In this document: positions 25,771-34,972 of the stretch, one piece after another | How the letters are laid out: every line of letters begins with the position of its first letter | How positions within the stretch are numbered: position 1 is the first letter of the stretch | Translations under genes and position numbers: made by a program | DNA from: Mordavella massiliensis | GTDB taxonomy: Bacteria; Bacillota; Clostridia; Lachnospirales; Lachnospiraceae | Direction of reading: 5' to 3' | Assembly: GCF_016901695.1 (NCBI RefSeq) | Contig: NZ_JACJKS010000011.1 | Span: forward strand, 1 to 64,000 | Length of the DNA stretch: 64,000 nt | The notes under the pieces: generated by a model | What the model saw: the letters and a program-made list of their open reading frames with translations, nothing else | Database searches by the model: none | Told to the model about the DNA's origin: nothing

Positions 25771-28700
25771 TCAAAACCTCCTAAGCGCCACTGTTTTGAC
25801 ATTTTCAATGATCTTATCAATGGTGTCAAAAGACAGTTTTAATCCTCGTTCTTTTTCGTAATTATAAAAAAGGTCATCAATATCCTGCGAGATTCGGTCA
25901 TGGATTGTTTTATTGTTACTCCAGTCCACCTGACTATGGTTAACCACAATTTTGGTAATCTCTTCCGCAATCTCCGCCGCAAAATCGGGAGAGACCTCTG
26001 CTTCTTTCGCCTCATCAAATACTGCTGACAGAACACCGTAAAATGCCTGTGCATGGATGTTATTTTTAATAGATTCCGGGTAAGTCACGGTGCTCTTTCC
26101 GACGTGATAATCTTCCATAATGGTACGCATCTTCGCCAGATATTCTGCCTCGGAGATCACTTTTTCCTTGTACTGATCCAACGCTTCTTTGATCCGTTTG
26201 GAGAAGCTGTCATAATAGGCTGGGTTTTCCTGATATTTTTCACTGATACTGCGGGTTAACTTACTGGTAATAGCATCCGCCTTTGCCCGAAGAGATCCCA
26301 ACTCCTCTAATTCATGCACAAAATCATCTTTGTTTAAAATATCGATGGGACTAGTGATCTGCTTTAGGCCAGCCACCGAAAGGTGCGTATCCAGAAGATT
26401 TTGCATTAGCGGCTCATATTCTCGGTTGTCAATTGCATCGCAGTAACGGATTTTCACACTGCGGCGCACCTTGGAGAAAAATATAAATGTATTTTGGTAT
26501 TGCTTCAATTCATCTTTCGGGAAGGCTGCATACGCCTGTTCTGCATTCAATACCACATTCAATGCCTTGCCGTAAGCACAAAGACGATTATAAAAGTTCT
26601 CCCGTTTCTTATCATCAACAAGATGCACTTCTACTTCTTCGATATCATGGGGATTTTTCAGATCATCAAACAGCTCCGTTAGCTGGGTATAGGCTTCTCT
26701 CAAGCCAGCCACAGATGACATAACATCCACCACAACACCCTTCAAATCACCGCCGTCGAAATTTTCGAGCCCAGCACCACTATACAAATCCATTGCGGTA
26801 TCCAGTTTTTCAATCAATCCACGGTAGTCTACAATTAGACCGTAGTCCTTACCTTCATACAAACGGTTGGTACGAGCAATAGCCTGAAGCAAACCATGCT
26901 CCTTTAATTCCTTATCGATGTAGAGTACCTGACAGATGGGGGCATCAAAGCCAGTGAGCAGCTTGCTACACACAATGAGAATATCGATGTCGCCTACGCA
27001 GAACTGATTCTTCATGGACTCTTCATAAGCATCCGCGTCGCCGTAGCGATTCATCATCTTATTCCAGTAGGCAATAACCTTATCGTCAGCACCTTCGTCC
27101 ACATCGTCTACACCCTCCCGAAGATCGGGCGGCGAGATCACCACAGCGCAATTCAGATCTCCAAACTGTTCAAAACACTCCAAATACCGTATCGCATCCC
27201 GTTTATAATTGGTGGCCAACATAGCCTTAAAGCCGGTATCTTTGTACCCTTCAATAAAGTGTTCGTTGATATCCAGTGCAATCCGCTTAATACGGGCATC
27301 AGTGGAGGTCAATCGACGGATGCTGCTCCATTTCCGGGAAAGGTCATCCCGCTGAGTTTCCGTGAGACGTTTGGTAGTCTGCTTGAACCAAAGGTCAATA
27401 TTGTCCTCGTCCACATTCTGCTCCACAAAACGTCCTTCGTAAATGAGTGGCACGATAGCCCCATCCTCCACACCATCCTTGATGGTATATTTGTGGATCA
27501 GTTTACCGAACTTCGCCATAGTATTTTTCTCTTTTTTCATCAAAGGTGTACCGGTAAAGCCGATGTAGCAGGCATTTGGAAATACCGCCCTCATTTTGGT
27601 AGCAAGCAGTCCATAGTTGGAGCGGTGACTCTCGTCCACCAGCAGAAATACATCCCGCGAAAAGTTTTTGTGCTCCATTTTCTCGGCGGTGTTGAACTTG
27701 TTGATGATGGTAGTAACCACATCCGCCTTGCCGCTGCCCAGTAGCTCTACCAGATTTCGCCCGCTGGTGGCCCGAGCCGGATTTAAGCGAGTATGGGCAA
27801 AGGTGGCAGCAATCTGACGGTCCAGTTCCTTGCGGTCTGTGACAACAACCACTTTCGGATTGCAGTTGGACAATTCCATTAAGATATACTTCGCCAGCAT
27901 GACCATGGTCAAGCTCTTGCCGCTACCCTGAGTGTGCCAAATAACACCACTTTGACGATTGCCCTTTTCATTCGTCTGCTGAATGGTCTTGATAATCTCT
28001 TTTATGGCAAAATACTGCTGATAGCGGCAGATTTTCTTTACATTGGCATCAAAGAGCACAAAGTACCGAATCAGCTCCATTACTCTTTCTTTGCTGAACA
28101 GAGAAATCAGATTCCGGTCCTGCTCGGTGGGAGAGCGGTCGGTCACATAATGTGCCAGTGCCTCTTCCAAAAAAGCGGTGTTTTGCTCTTTCCACACATT
28201 CCAGAATTTCTTGGGTGTCCCAGTAGTGCCATACTTTACACCATTCTTGTTGGTTGCCATCACGATTTGAGCAAACTTATACAGCTGTGGAATGTATTCT
28301 TTCTGTTGGTTGCGGATGTTCTGTTCCACAGCCTGCTCAACGCTAATCTGGGGCACTTTGCATTCAATGACAGCAAAAGGAATACCATTGATGAACAGCA
28401 CGATATCCGGTCGAGCGTTGTGGAGCTTGTCTCGACTATCTACCGCAAATTCCTCGGTAACATGGAACAAGTTGTTTCCCGGGTGTTCCCAATCAATATA
28501 TTTCAAATTAAAGCTGAGTGTTTTTCCCTCACCCACAGTCTCTGGGTAACTTTTACCAAGCAAAAGAGCGTCATAAATTCTTTCACTAGTACGCACTAAA
28601 CCATCGGTTAAAGGCTCATCCAGATCTTCCATAGCACGTTCAATATTAGCAGCAGAAAACTCATTTTCCGCACCAGCGAAAGCATAACGATTGAGCCGAC

Positions 28701-28860
28701 GCAACTGCCCCCGGAGAATATCTCTGAGCAGCACATGGTACCGGCTGCCTCTCTGCACCTCGCAGTCCTCCGGTGTAATATAGGTATAACCCATGGACCG
28801 TAGCAGATCAATAGCCGGCTGCTGGCTGATATTCTTTTCTAAGTACATGGATTTGTCCAT
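25771..28860 (-). CDS. hsdR: Type I restriction enzyme R subunit (HsdR)
   Basis: 1029 residues, the normal length. The N-terminal nuclease has D152 in ARPDIVLF and E166-x-K168 in VIECKVP. The SF2 translocase follows, with motif I TQGSGKSL (about 310-317), motif II DESH (409-412) and motif III-like GFTGTPL. The helical C-terminus contacts the M/S core. AAAGGAGG precedes the ATG. It is downstream of hsdS and two small genes in the operon. All catalytic residues are present, so it should translocate and cut unmodified DNA. Confidence 0.95.
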   Translation of the reverse strand: MDKSMYLEKNISQQPAIDLLRSMGYTYITPEDCEVQRGSRYHVLLRDILRGQLRRLNRYAFAGAENEFSAANIERAMEDLDEPLTDGLVRTSERIYDALLLGKSYPETVGEGKTLSFNLKYIDWEHPGNNLFHVTEEFAVDSRDKLHNARPDIVLFINGIPFAVIECKVPQISVEQAVEQNIRNQQKEYIPQLYKFAQIVMATNKNGVKYGTTGTPKKFWNVWKEQNTAFLEEALAHYVTDRSPTEQDRNLISLFSKERVMELIRYFVLFDANVKKICRYQQYFAIKEIIKTIQQTNEKGNRQSGVIWHTQGSGKSLTMVMLAKYILMELSNCNPKVVVVTDRKELDRQIAATFAHTRLNPARATSGRNLVELLGSGKADVVTTIINKFNTAEKMEHKNFSRDVFLLVDESHRSNYGLLATKMRAVFPNACYIGFTGTPLMKKEKNTMAKFGKLIHKYTIKDGVEDGAIVPLIYEGRFVEQNVDEDNIDLWFKQTTKRLTETQRDDLSRKWSSIRRLTSTDARIKRIALDINEHFIEGYKDTGFKAMLATNYKRDAIRYLECFEQFGDLNCAVVISPPDLREGVDDVDEGADDKVIAYWNKMMNRYGDADAYEESMKNQFCVGDIDILIVCSKLLTGFDAPICQVLYIDKELKEHGLLQAIARTNRLYEGKDYGLIVDYRGLIEKLDTAMDLYSGAGLENFDGGDLKGVVVDVMSSVAGLREAYTQLTELFDDLKNPHDIEEVEVHLVDDKKRENFYNRLCAYGKALNVVLNAEQAYAAFPKDELKQYQNTFIFFSKVRRSVKIRYCDAIDNREYEPLMQNLLDTHLSVAGLKQITSPIDILNKDDFVHELEELGSLRAKADAITSKLTRSISEKYQENPAYYDSFSKRIKEALDQYKEKVISEAEYLAKMRTIMEDYHVGKSTVTYPESIKNNIHAQAFYGVLSAVFDEAKEAEVSPDFAAEIAEEITKIVVNHSQVDWSNNKTIHDRISQDIDDLFYNYEKERGLKLSFDTIDKIIENVKTVALRRF

Positions 28861-28939
28861 GGTTGCCTCCTTTCGGAAATATCAATAAAAGCAGGAATAG
28901 CGGGACGGGAAATCCCGCCTCGCTCTACTGTCTCTGGAT

Positions 28940-29113
28940 TTACTTTTCTTTGCGGACTCCCTTAAAAGGAGTTCCATTCTTTTTGACATCCATAAAACGA
29001 CCGGTATCACTGTCCCGCTTTACCCATTGTTTTGTAACAGGGTTAAAAGTCTGAGAACGGTCTCTTACCGCTCCATTTCTATGTCCGTCACCACTCGGGG
29101 AATTGGTTGCCAT
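28940..29113 (-). CDS. Small basic protein of the R-M operon
   Basis: 57 residues from the ATG at 29113, placed by AAGGAGGTGA eight bases upstream. The sequence is Gly/Lys-rich (NSPSGDGHRNGAVRDRSQ, then FNPVTKQWVKRDSDTGRFMD, then KNGTPFKGVRKE). Near-identical short proteins accompany type I R-M genes in many clostridia. No enzyme motif is present; a nucleic-acid-binding or anti-restriction accessory role is a guess. Confidence 0.7.
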   Translation of the reverse strand: MATNSPSGDGHRNGAVRDRSQTFNPVTKQWVKRDSDTGRFMDVKKNGTPFKGVRKEK

Positions 29114-29130
29114 ACGTTTTTCACCTCCTT

Positions 29131-29313
29131 TTATTGCCACCTGTACATGGAAAAATAGACAAGGGTAGCTCTACAAATCTCCTCGGGCGATTTGCTGTGG
29201 TCAATAATTTCTTTCAAGTCAGACTTCATCTTTTCCGTGTAGTTTTGCCCGCTGTCCACAACTTTCTTTAACAATTTTTTGCAAGCATGTTCCTGCATTT
29301 CTTTTTCTGTCAT
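29131..29313 (-). CDS. Small helical hypothetical protein of the R-M operon
   Basis: 60 residues, all helical, charged (TEKEMQEHACKKLLKKVVDS). The start overlaps the hsdS stop by four bases (ATGA), so it is translationally coupled and very likely real. I do not recognise the family. Confidence 0.65.
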   Translation of the reverse strand: MTEKEMQEHACKKLLKKVVDSGQNYTEKMKSDLKEIIDHSKSPEEICRATLVYFSMYRWQ

Positions 29314-30563
29314 GTTTTTACCCTCACAATGCCCGTCAGCAACAGCTGCATCAAGGCTTTTTTCTTTTGTTTTTCCTGTTCAATATTCTGCCGGAGTAAG
29401 TCGATTTCCCGATCAGCGGTGGAAAGGATTTCGGCAATAGCGGTTTGTTCTTTCACGTCTGGTGGATAAAAAACCTTAATCTTCTTAAAATTCTCATATT
29501 TTAGGTTTCGAGTATCGTCTACTAAGCCTTGCGAAAAACGATAAAACAGAAAGATAATCTCCGGCATTTTGAAAAGATACGCAAAGTACTTTGCATTAAT
29601 TGATGAATTCGGTTTCAAAATTGTATAAGCCGGACTAACAATACCATCATAGTTGGAATACGCTGAAACTCCCTGCCACATTCGCATTGTGTTATATCCA
29701 ATATCTCCAACGCAAACTCTCAAATATTTTGATTTATCATTGCTAGAATTGTCTTTCAAATCCAACTCTTTTCTTGGAATGATGCCTTGTGTTCCCGTAA
29801 TGGCTAGCATCTCTAATCCTTCGCAGTTTGTTTCTTTACGTTCAAGAAACAACTTTCCTAGACGTTCCGTTTTCCATTCACCACTAAACCCCGGCAAACG
29901 CTTTTTGCTGGTCAAAAGCTGTTGCATGAAATACTTTTTCTGCCGCTTCTTTTTGGTAAGGCGCTTTTCTTTCAACTCAATCACCTTGTCTTGGGTCATC
30001 AAGATCGCGGCAATTTTTCTTTGTTCTTCAATGGACGGCAGTATAATTTTGCTCTTTAAAAAGCGATTTTGTCCCAAAGTTTTGTTTCGTCCTGCTCCTC
30101 CTGGAGATGCCGCTTCTAGAATATTGGTTCCGCGCTTTGTTAAAAAATAATAAACCAGGTAATTGATATCAACTCTATCATTTACAGGACGGTACATTGG
30201 AAAACGATGAGAACCAACCATTCCTACTTCAGATTGTGTGGTCTTCCCAATTGCCTGTTCCCATGCGAAAACAATATTAACTATAAAGCAGTCCGGCTCA
30301 ATCCAAAAGACAGCCTTATTTTCCAATGCTTCTCCCGTAACAGGTTCTTTATAGAAAAGTCCCTTTCCGTGGGAACGAATACCGATTTGTGTGTACAATT
30401 CGTTTGGCTCAACCTCAACAGGCCTTTCAATACGTTGGAGGCAGTCTCTAAGCATGTGCACTTCCCAGTCAACAGGAAGAATCCCTACTTTTGTTTTTTT
30501 GTATCCATCCGGAATATTTCCGTGCCGAATCTGCTCAATTATATCTCTTGTTCTTAATTTCAT
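29310..30563 (-). CDS. hsdS: Type I R-M specificity subunit, two target domains (HsdS)
   Basis: 417 residues with two target-recognition domains, each followed by a helical spacer. The first spacer has LPSIEEQRKIAAILMTQDKV, and the second has PPDVKEQTAIAEILSTADRE. The start overlaps the S-4TM effector stop by ATGA coupling, and its stop overlaps the next small gene. A full two-TRD HsdS can give a bipartite recognition site by itself. A separate half-length HsdS is the first gene of the same operon. Confidence 0.9.
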   Translation of the reverse strand: MKLRTRDIIEQIRHGNIPDGYKKTKVGILPVDWEVHMLRDCLQRIERPVEVEPNELYTQIGIRSHGKGLFYKEPVTGEALENKAVFWIEPDCFIVNIVFAWEQAIGKTTQSEVGMVGSHRFPMYRPVNDRVDINYLVYYFLTKRGTNILEAASPGGAGRNKTLGQNRFLKSKIILPSIEEQRKIAAILMTQDKVIELKEKRLTKKKRQKKYFMQQLLTSKKRLPGFSGEWKTERLGKLFLERKETNCEGLEMLAITGTQGIIPRKELDLKDNSSNDKSKYLRVCVGDIGYNTMRMWQGVSAYSNYDGIVSPAYTILKPNSSINAKYFAYLFKMPEIIFLFYRFSQGLVDDTRNLKYENFKKIKVFYPPDVKEQTAIAEILSTADREIDLLRQNIEQEKQKKKALMQLLLTGIVRVKT

Positions 30564-31465
30564 TTTTGCTCACCATTCTCTTGACTCAAATTAACAATGG
30601 TTTCTGCAATACTATCTTCCTGCTTCTGATGTTTTCTCTTTCGCATTTTATAAAACCAATCCGGAATAAGAAAACCTACTTCTCGTCTTTCTCGAATCTT
30701 ATATTGCAAATCGACCAATTCTTGTTTTATAGACACTTTGTTATCCCCTGATAATTTATTTTCAATTTTATCGCAAAAAGCATCGATTTCCTTCAAAAGT
30801 GAATTACTCTTAATGACCTCTTTACAGACAGAATATATATATTCTACAAGTGGTGTTAACCATGATAAAATACATATTAACTTTATAAAGTTTGGATTGA
30901 CGATAAACATACTTGCAACCATAGCAACAACTGCAACTAATAAAATACCAAGTTGAAGACAAATATAAGATTTATGCAAGCCGTAGTCCCATCTTACATT
31001 TTCTCGTTGACAGTGAAAAACCTGAGCTTCACCTGACAAAGATGAGTAATCACTATACCAATTTTTCATATCAGAAGTATCTACACCTGAGAATTTACTT
31101 GTCGTCTTTGCAAGATCGGTCTTATTGGGCAATTCACCCCATTCAGATGTAGCACCCCCTATGATTGAGGAAAAAAGCGTTACATCAATATATTGTTGTA
31201 TAGAAGCAGCGTGTTTTTTATGAGATGAAATATAACCATCTGAGTATTTGTTAAACACGACCAAGCCCACTGCAAATAAACTGGATAAAGCAGATAGTGT
31301 ATCACAGTCCAAAATAGACACAACAACAGAAAAGATTGCAAACGTAAGAGTCATAATTGACTTCAACCGATTGGCTCTTTTGGCCTGAGAATATTCATCT
31401 CTTTGTGCCAACTGACATTCGAGTAAAAATTTTTCATTCTGCTTGGCATAAATATTGTTATCCAT
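30560..31465 (-). CDS. S-4TM-type pore-forming effector of a CBASS pair
   Basis: 301 residues from the ATG at 31465, which lies within the last codons of the CD-NTase gene. The pattern fits the S-4TM effectors: a helical N-terminus, two membrane segments at about 37-72 (SIMTLTFAIFSVVVSIL, SALSSLFAVGLVVF), a cytosolic middle, two more at about 170-215 (LQLGILLVAVVAMVASMFIV, CILSWLTPLVEYIY) and a basic tail. In CBASS such proteins are thought to open the membrane when the nucleotide signal is made. The 4-bp coupling to hsdS downstream is notable. Confidence 0.8.
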   Translation of the reverse strand: MDNNIYAKQNEKFLLECQLAQRDEYSQAKRANRLKSIMTLTFAIFSVVVSILDCDTLSALSSLFAVGLVVFNKYSDGYISSHKKHAASIQQYIDVTLFSSIIGGATSEWGELPNKTDLAKTTSKFSGVDTSDMKNWYSDYSSLSGEAQVFHCQRENVRWDYGLHKSYICLQLGILLVAVVAMVASMFIVNPNFIKLICILSWLTPLVEYIYSVCKEVIKSNSLLKEIDAFCDKIENKLSGDNKVSIKQELVDLQYKIRERREVGFLIPDWFYKMRKRKHQKQEDSIAETIVNLSQENGEQK

Positions 31466-32456
31466 ATGTTGGGAAGTCGCTTCCAAAAATTTCACCCCAC
31501 TTTTTAATTGCTTCTTTATGGTTACTAGCCTTTTCTTGTTCCCAGGCTTCACAGGCCTTTTTGTAGTCAGTCTGTGCCTTTTGCTGAAGGCACAGTTTAT
31601 CATCTACACTAAGGTTATTGATATCACCTTGTATCTCTTTCATGTCATATACTGGACTCAAAATATGACTCGCTAAATAATTTAACGCATCGCGAAAACG
31701 AAAATCGATATACTCACTCAGTTCTGTTTGGGAATCTGCAAAATTTATAATCATAGTCTCGAGCATATACGATGGTAGTGTTTTTGCGTTCTTTACTTTA
31801 TTCCATTTTTTGCAAAGGCGAATTAACTCCAACACGCGCCCATCTTTACTCTGGTTTGTGCTTGTAACATGCTCTTTGTCTTTATCGGGAGCTGTCTTTT
31901 TCCAATTGCCATTTCCGTTCGGAATTAAATAGTATGACCTACCATCACTTTCTTCCACCGTATGAAAACATGGTACGATATCAAAAGACCATTCCTTCGA
32001 TTTAAGATTTAAAATAATGGCTTCACCGTTTCTGCGAATCTCAGAACGAGAATATTCCCTTACCGATTCTAATTTTTTCTTAAATTTATTAGATACCTGA
32101 GTACTGTTAAGTGTTCCGTCTTCACGTGTACAATCTTTTTGTGCTTCATTAGTTGTACTTGCAGTTATTCTGACTTCGTCCCATGGATCATCAGAGTAAT
32201 ACTTTGCACCATTAGCAGCAATACCAATCATCAAATCCACATCATCAAGTTCACGGCATTTGGTTCTTCTCGCAAATGAACCAAAGTGTACATTAAAGCT
32301 ATCACACAAATCAAAGAAACCGTCTCTATTATCAAATTCAGCGATATTATCAAGCAGGTTGTCTCGACTCGTTCTTGCTTTACATACAACATCCGAATCA
32401 AGATTGACGATATCTTTCATAAATTCAGCAAATGCATTGTTAACCGTTGTAGCCAA
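31458..32456 (-). CDS. CD-NTase (SMODS nucleotidyltransferase) of a CBASS pair
   Basis: 332 residues from a TTG with GGGAGG nine bases upstream. The polymerase-beta-type core is intact: GS at 59-60 in HFGSFARRT, D72-V-D74 in LDDVDLMIG, third Asp D159 in WSFDIVPCF. A helical OAS-like C-terminal domain follows. CD-NTases sense phage infection and make a cyclic oligonucleotide that activates the partner effector, here S-4TM. The gene begins 14 bp after hsdM and overlaps the effector by 8 bp. No Cap2/Cap3 or HORMA/TRIP13 genes are seen, so this is the minimal type I CBASS layout. Confidence 0.88.
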   Translation of the reverse strand: MATTVNNAFAEFMKDIVNLDSDVVCKARTSRDNLLDNIAEFDNRDGFFDLCDSFNVHFGSFARRTKCRELDDVDLMIGIAANGAKYYSDDPWDEVRITASTTNEAQKDCTREDGTLNSTQVSNKFKKKLESVREYSRSEIRRNGEAIILNLKSKEWSFDIVPCFHTVEESDGRSYYLIPNGNGNWKKTAPDKDKEHVTSTNQSKDGRVLELIRLCKKWNKVKNAKTLPSYMLETMIINFADSQTELSEYIDFRFRDALNYLASHILSPVYDMKEIQGDINNLSVDDKLCLQQKAQTDYKKACEAWEQEKASNHKEAIKKWGEIFGSDFPTYG

Positions 32457-32470
32457 CTTCCTTTACCTCC

Positions 32471-34006
32471 CTAAATTCCTAATTCATCCAGATATTTTTT
32501 CATCTGCGTTTGAACATTAACTAGTTCAGCCTCAATACTGGCAATACTCCGCTGTACCTCATCAATATCCACCAGTTCTTCTTCCTCAAAAGTATCCACA
32601 TACCGGGGGATATTCAGGTTGAAGTCATTCTCTTTGATCTCGTCGAAGGAGGCTACATAACTATACTTATCCTTGTTCTGCCACACTTGATAGGCTTCCA
32701 CAATGCGTGTAATGTCGCTGTCTCGCAGAATATTCTGGTTCTTGCCCTTCTCGAAGTTTCCATCCCCGGAAGCATCAATGAACAACACATCTCGGCAAGT
32801 GCGATTCTTCTTGAATACCAAAATACAGGCTGGGATTCCAGTGCCGTAAAATAGATTGGCCGGTAACCCGATAACCGCATCCAGCAGATTCATTTCCACA
32901 AGCTGACGGCGTATTTTTCCCTCGCTGGCTCCGCGGAACAGGACACCATGTGGCAACACCACTGCCATGCGGCCATTTTCCGCATCTAAGCTGGAAAGCA
33001 TGTGCAGCACAAAGGCATAATCGCCTTTGGAAGTGGGCGGTACTCCCCAATCAAAACGGTGATACCGATCCAGTTCAGCGGACATTTTTTTCTTGCCCTT
33101 ACTGTTTACCTCTGCTTCCGATAAGAAACCACTATCCCATTTATCCAGACTGAATGGGGGATTCGCCACCACGACTTGAAATTTCATTAAATTATCATTC
33201 TCGACATTCTGAGGATTGGAGAGGGTATCTCCCTGCCAAATTCTAGCATCATCCACACCGTGCAAAAACATATTCATTGTACAGAGAGCCCAAGTCTGTG
33301 CGTTGAGTTCTTGTCCATAAATAGCAACTTTTCCGCTGGGAACTTTCTTATACGCTTTCAACAACAGGCCACCGCTCCCGCAGGTAGGATCATAGATCCG
33401 GTCGTTCTCCCTAGGCTTTACCAATGAGGCCACTAGCTCAGAGACCTGACTGGGCGTGAAAAATTCTCCGCCCTTCTTTCCTGCGTCAGAGGCAAACATA
33501 GCAATCATGTATTCATAGGCATCCCCAATGATATCGTCAGCACCTAGCTGACTTGGTCGCAAATCAAGACCATTGAAGTCCTCCAGCAGATTCCTCAAGG
33601 TTGTATTCTTCTCTTTAGGCTCACCAAAATCCACCTGGGAATTAAAGTCAATGGCCCGGAACACATTGCGCAACTTTCCGCTGTTATGTTCCTCAATATA
33701 GTTCAGAGCCACATTGATTTTCTGGCCAATTTCAGCATCATTTCTATTGGTATAAAGATAGTCGAAAGTGGACTGCTCGTCCATTGAAAAACGCTCTCGA
33801 CTCATGGCACGCTCTACTCGGCGCATATCACCATCATATTGTTTGATATAGTCCTCTCGTTTCTCCTTAGAGACATCGCTTAGGTATTTCACGAACAGCA
33901 TGGAAAGAATATAATCCTTATAGCGGGAGCTATCGATCTTTCCACGAAAACTATCACAGGCATTCCACAGAACCTGTTCAATATCTTTTCTCGTTGTCAT
34001 CTTCAT
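32471..34006 (-). CDS. hsdM: Type I R-M methyltransferase subunit (HsdM)
   Basis: 511 residues. A helical N-terminal domain (1-150) precedes the methyltransferase core, with the SAM motif region DPTCGSGG (206-213) and catalytic NPPF (282-285), as in N6-adenine methylases. A C-terminal coiled region (about 475-505) binds HsdS. The start overlaps the half-length hsdS by ATGA coupling. It is unusual that a CBASS pair, not hsdS, follows it. Confidence 0.95.
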   Translation of the reverse strand: MKMTTRKDIEQVLWNACDSFRGKIDSSRYKDYILSMLFVKYLSDVSKEKREDYIKQYDGDMRRVERAMSRERFSMDEQSTFDYLYTNRNDAEIGQKINVALNYIEEHNSGKLRNVFRAIDFNSQVDFGEPKEKNTTLRNLLEDFNGLDLRPSQLGADDIIGDAYEYMIAMFASDAGKKGGEFFTPSQVSELVASLVKPRENDRIYDPTCGSGGLLLKAYKKVPSGKVAIYGQELNAQTWALCTMNMFLHGVDDARIWQGDTLSNPQNVENDNLMKFQVVVANPPFSLDKWDSGFLSEAEVNSKGKKKMSAELDRYHRFDWGVPPTSKGDYAFVLHMLSSLDAENGRMAVVLPHGVLFRGASEGKIRRQLVEMNLLDAVIGLPANLFYGTGIPACILVFKKNRTCRDVLFIDASGDGNFEKGKNQNILRDSDITRIVEAYQVWQNKDKYSYVASFDEIKENDFNLNIPRYVDTFEEEELVDIDEVQRSIASIEAELVNVQTQMKKYLDELGI

Positions 34007-34587
34007 TTTCCTCTCTTTTCTCTTTTGTATTCCTGATCTAACAGACTCGAATACAACTTTTCTTTTTCTGCTGCCAATTCTTTAAGCAGCTGACTTTCCT
34101 TCTTTGCCAGCAAATTTAGCTGTGCAATTTTTTGCTGAACCTCAATTGGAAGAAGCACAAGCTCAAAGTCCATAAGAAATTTTGCTTTTATTGCTCCAAG
34201 CATATTACTAGTCGTATTCTCGTAGATTTTATGCCTCACCTTTTGGGTATTAAGCAACCAAAAAAGATACTCTGGGAGCAACCGTTTATCTTCTATTCGA
34301 ATCACCACAAAGTTTGAGGATATCACCATTCCTGATGTAGTGTCATCTATCAAAACTGCCGTATAAGGTGCAGTAAGACGGACAACAATATCTCCCTGCC
34401 TGGAAAGGTACTCTTCCTTCAGTGACTCTTTCGCTTCATAGATATCCGCTTTGTGTAGGTCAATGTTACCCTCCTGCTGAATGCAACGTAAATTGATTAA
34501 AGGATACCGGTAATCTGTCGGCTCCTTGGATTGTTTTCTTGACAAAACTAATCCACTGCGGACACCCGCAAGACTCTGCAATTTCAT
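34003..34587 (-). CDS. Half-length HsdS-like specificity protein
   Basis: 194 residues, one target-recognition domain (about 1-150; LAGVRSGLVLSRKQSKEPTD) and one helical spacer (LLPIEVQQKIAQLNLLAKKE). It is the first gene of the operon, overlapping hsdM by ATGA. A single-TRD HsdS can work as a dimer or swap with the full-length subunit. The full hsdS lies three genes downstream, so the operon can encode two specificities. The ribosome site GAGGTGG suits the ATG. Confidence 0.85.
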   Translation of the reverse strand: MKLQSLAGVRSGLVLSRKQSKEPTDYRYPLINLRCIQQEGNIDLHKADIYEAKESLKEEYLSRQGDIVVRLTAPYTAVLIDDTTSGMVISSNFVVIRIEDKRLLPEYLFWLLNTQKVRHKIYENTTSNMLGAIKAKFLMDFELVLLPIEVQQKIAQLNLLAKKESQLLKELAAEKEKLYSSLLDQEYKREKRGK

Positions 34588-34601
34588 TTCGCCACCTCGT
34601 T

Positions 34602-34705
34602 TGTCATGATTGATAAATGACAGATGTCATCTAAAAAAATACTCTTCTTGAGATAAACCTATTATATTTTAACCAATTGAATTCGTCAAGAGCAGGTTTG
34701 TCATG
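34602..34705 (-). promoter_or_regulatory. Promoter and operator-like repeats of the R-M/CBASS operon
   Basis: Minus-strand TTGACG (34684-34689), 17-bp spacer, perfect TATAAT (34661-34666). TTTGTCATGAT occurs on both sides of the promoter (34599-34609 and 34695-34705). TGTCAT-N9-ATGACA (34602-34622) lies just after the start site. The layout suggests binding sites for a repressor not encoded next to the promoter. Confidence 0.65.
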
Positions 34706-34812
34706 ATACAAAAATAACATCACGGACATATCACAATATACGCTTCGTTATATTTCAAAAATATCCACTAATTGATTTCCAGACTTTCTTTTTACCTTTA
34801 ATTATTTTATTC

Positions 34813-34855
34813 AAAAAAGCATCCCTTTATATAAAGGTATAAATGCTACTCTTAA
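34813..34855 (-). terminator. Terminator of the GmrSD-like gene
   Basis: AGCAT...CCTTT-ATAT-AAAGGGATGCT stem with an inner bulge, followed on the minus strand by TTTTTTT. It lies about 120 bp beyond the stop. Confidence 0.65.
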
Positions 34856-34972
34856 ACTGAGTCTCAGTGGCTCGCTTTCTAGTTAACAAACATAATAAAG
34901 GAATGCTTAATCGAATTGTAGAAAATTAAAAACTCTTCGAGTAAAAATAATTATTCATGCTAGTAGATCAAA

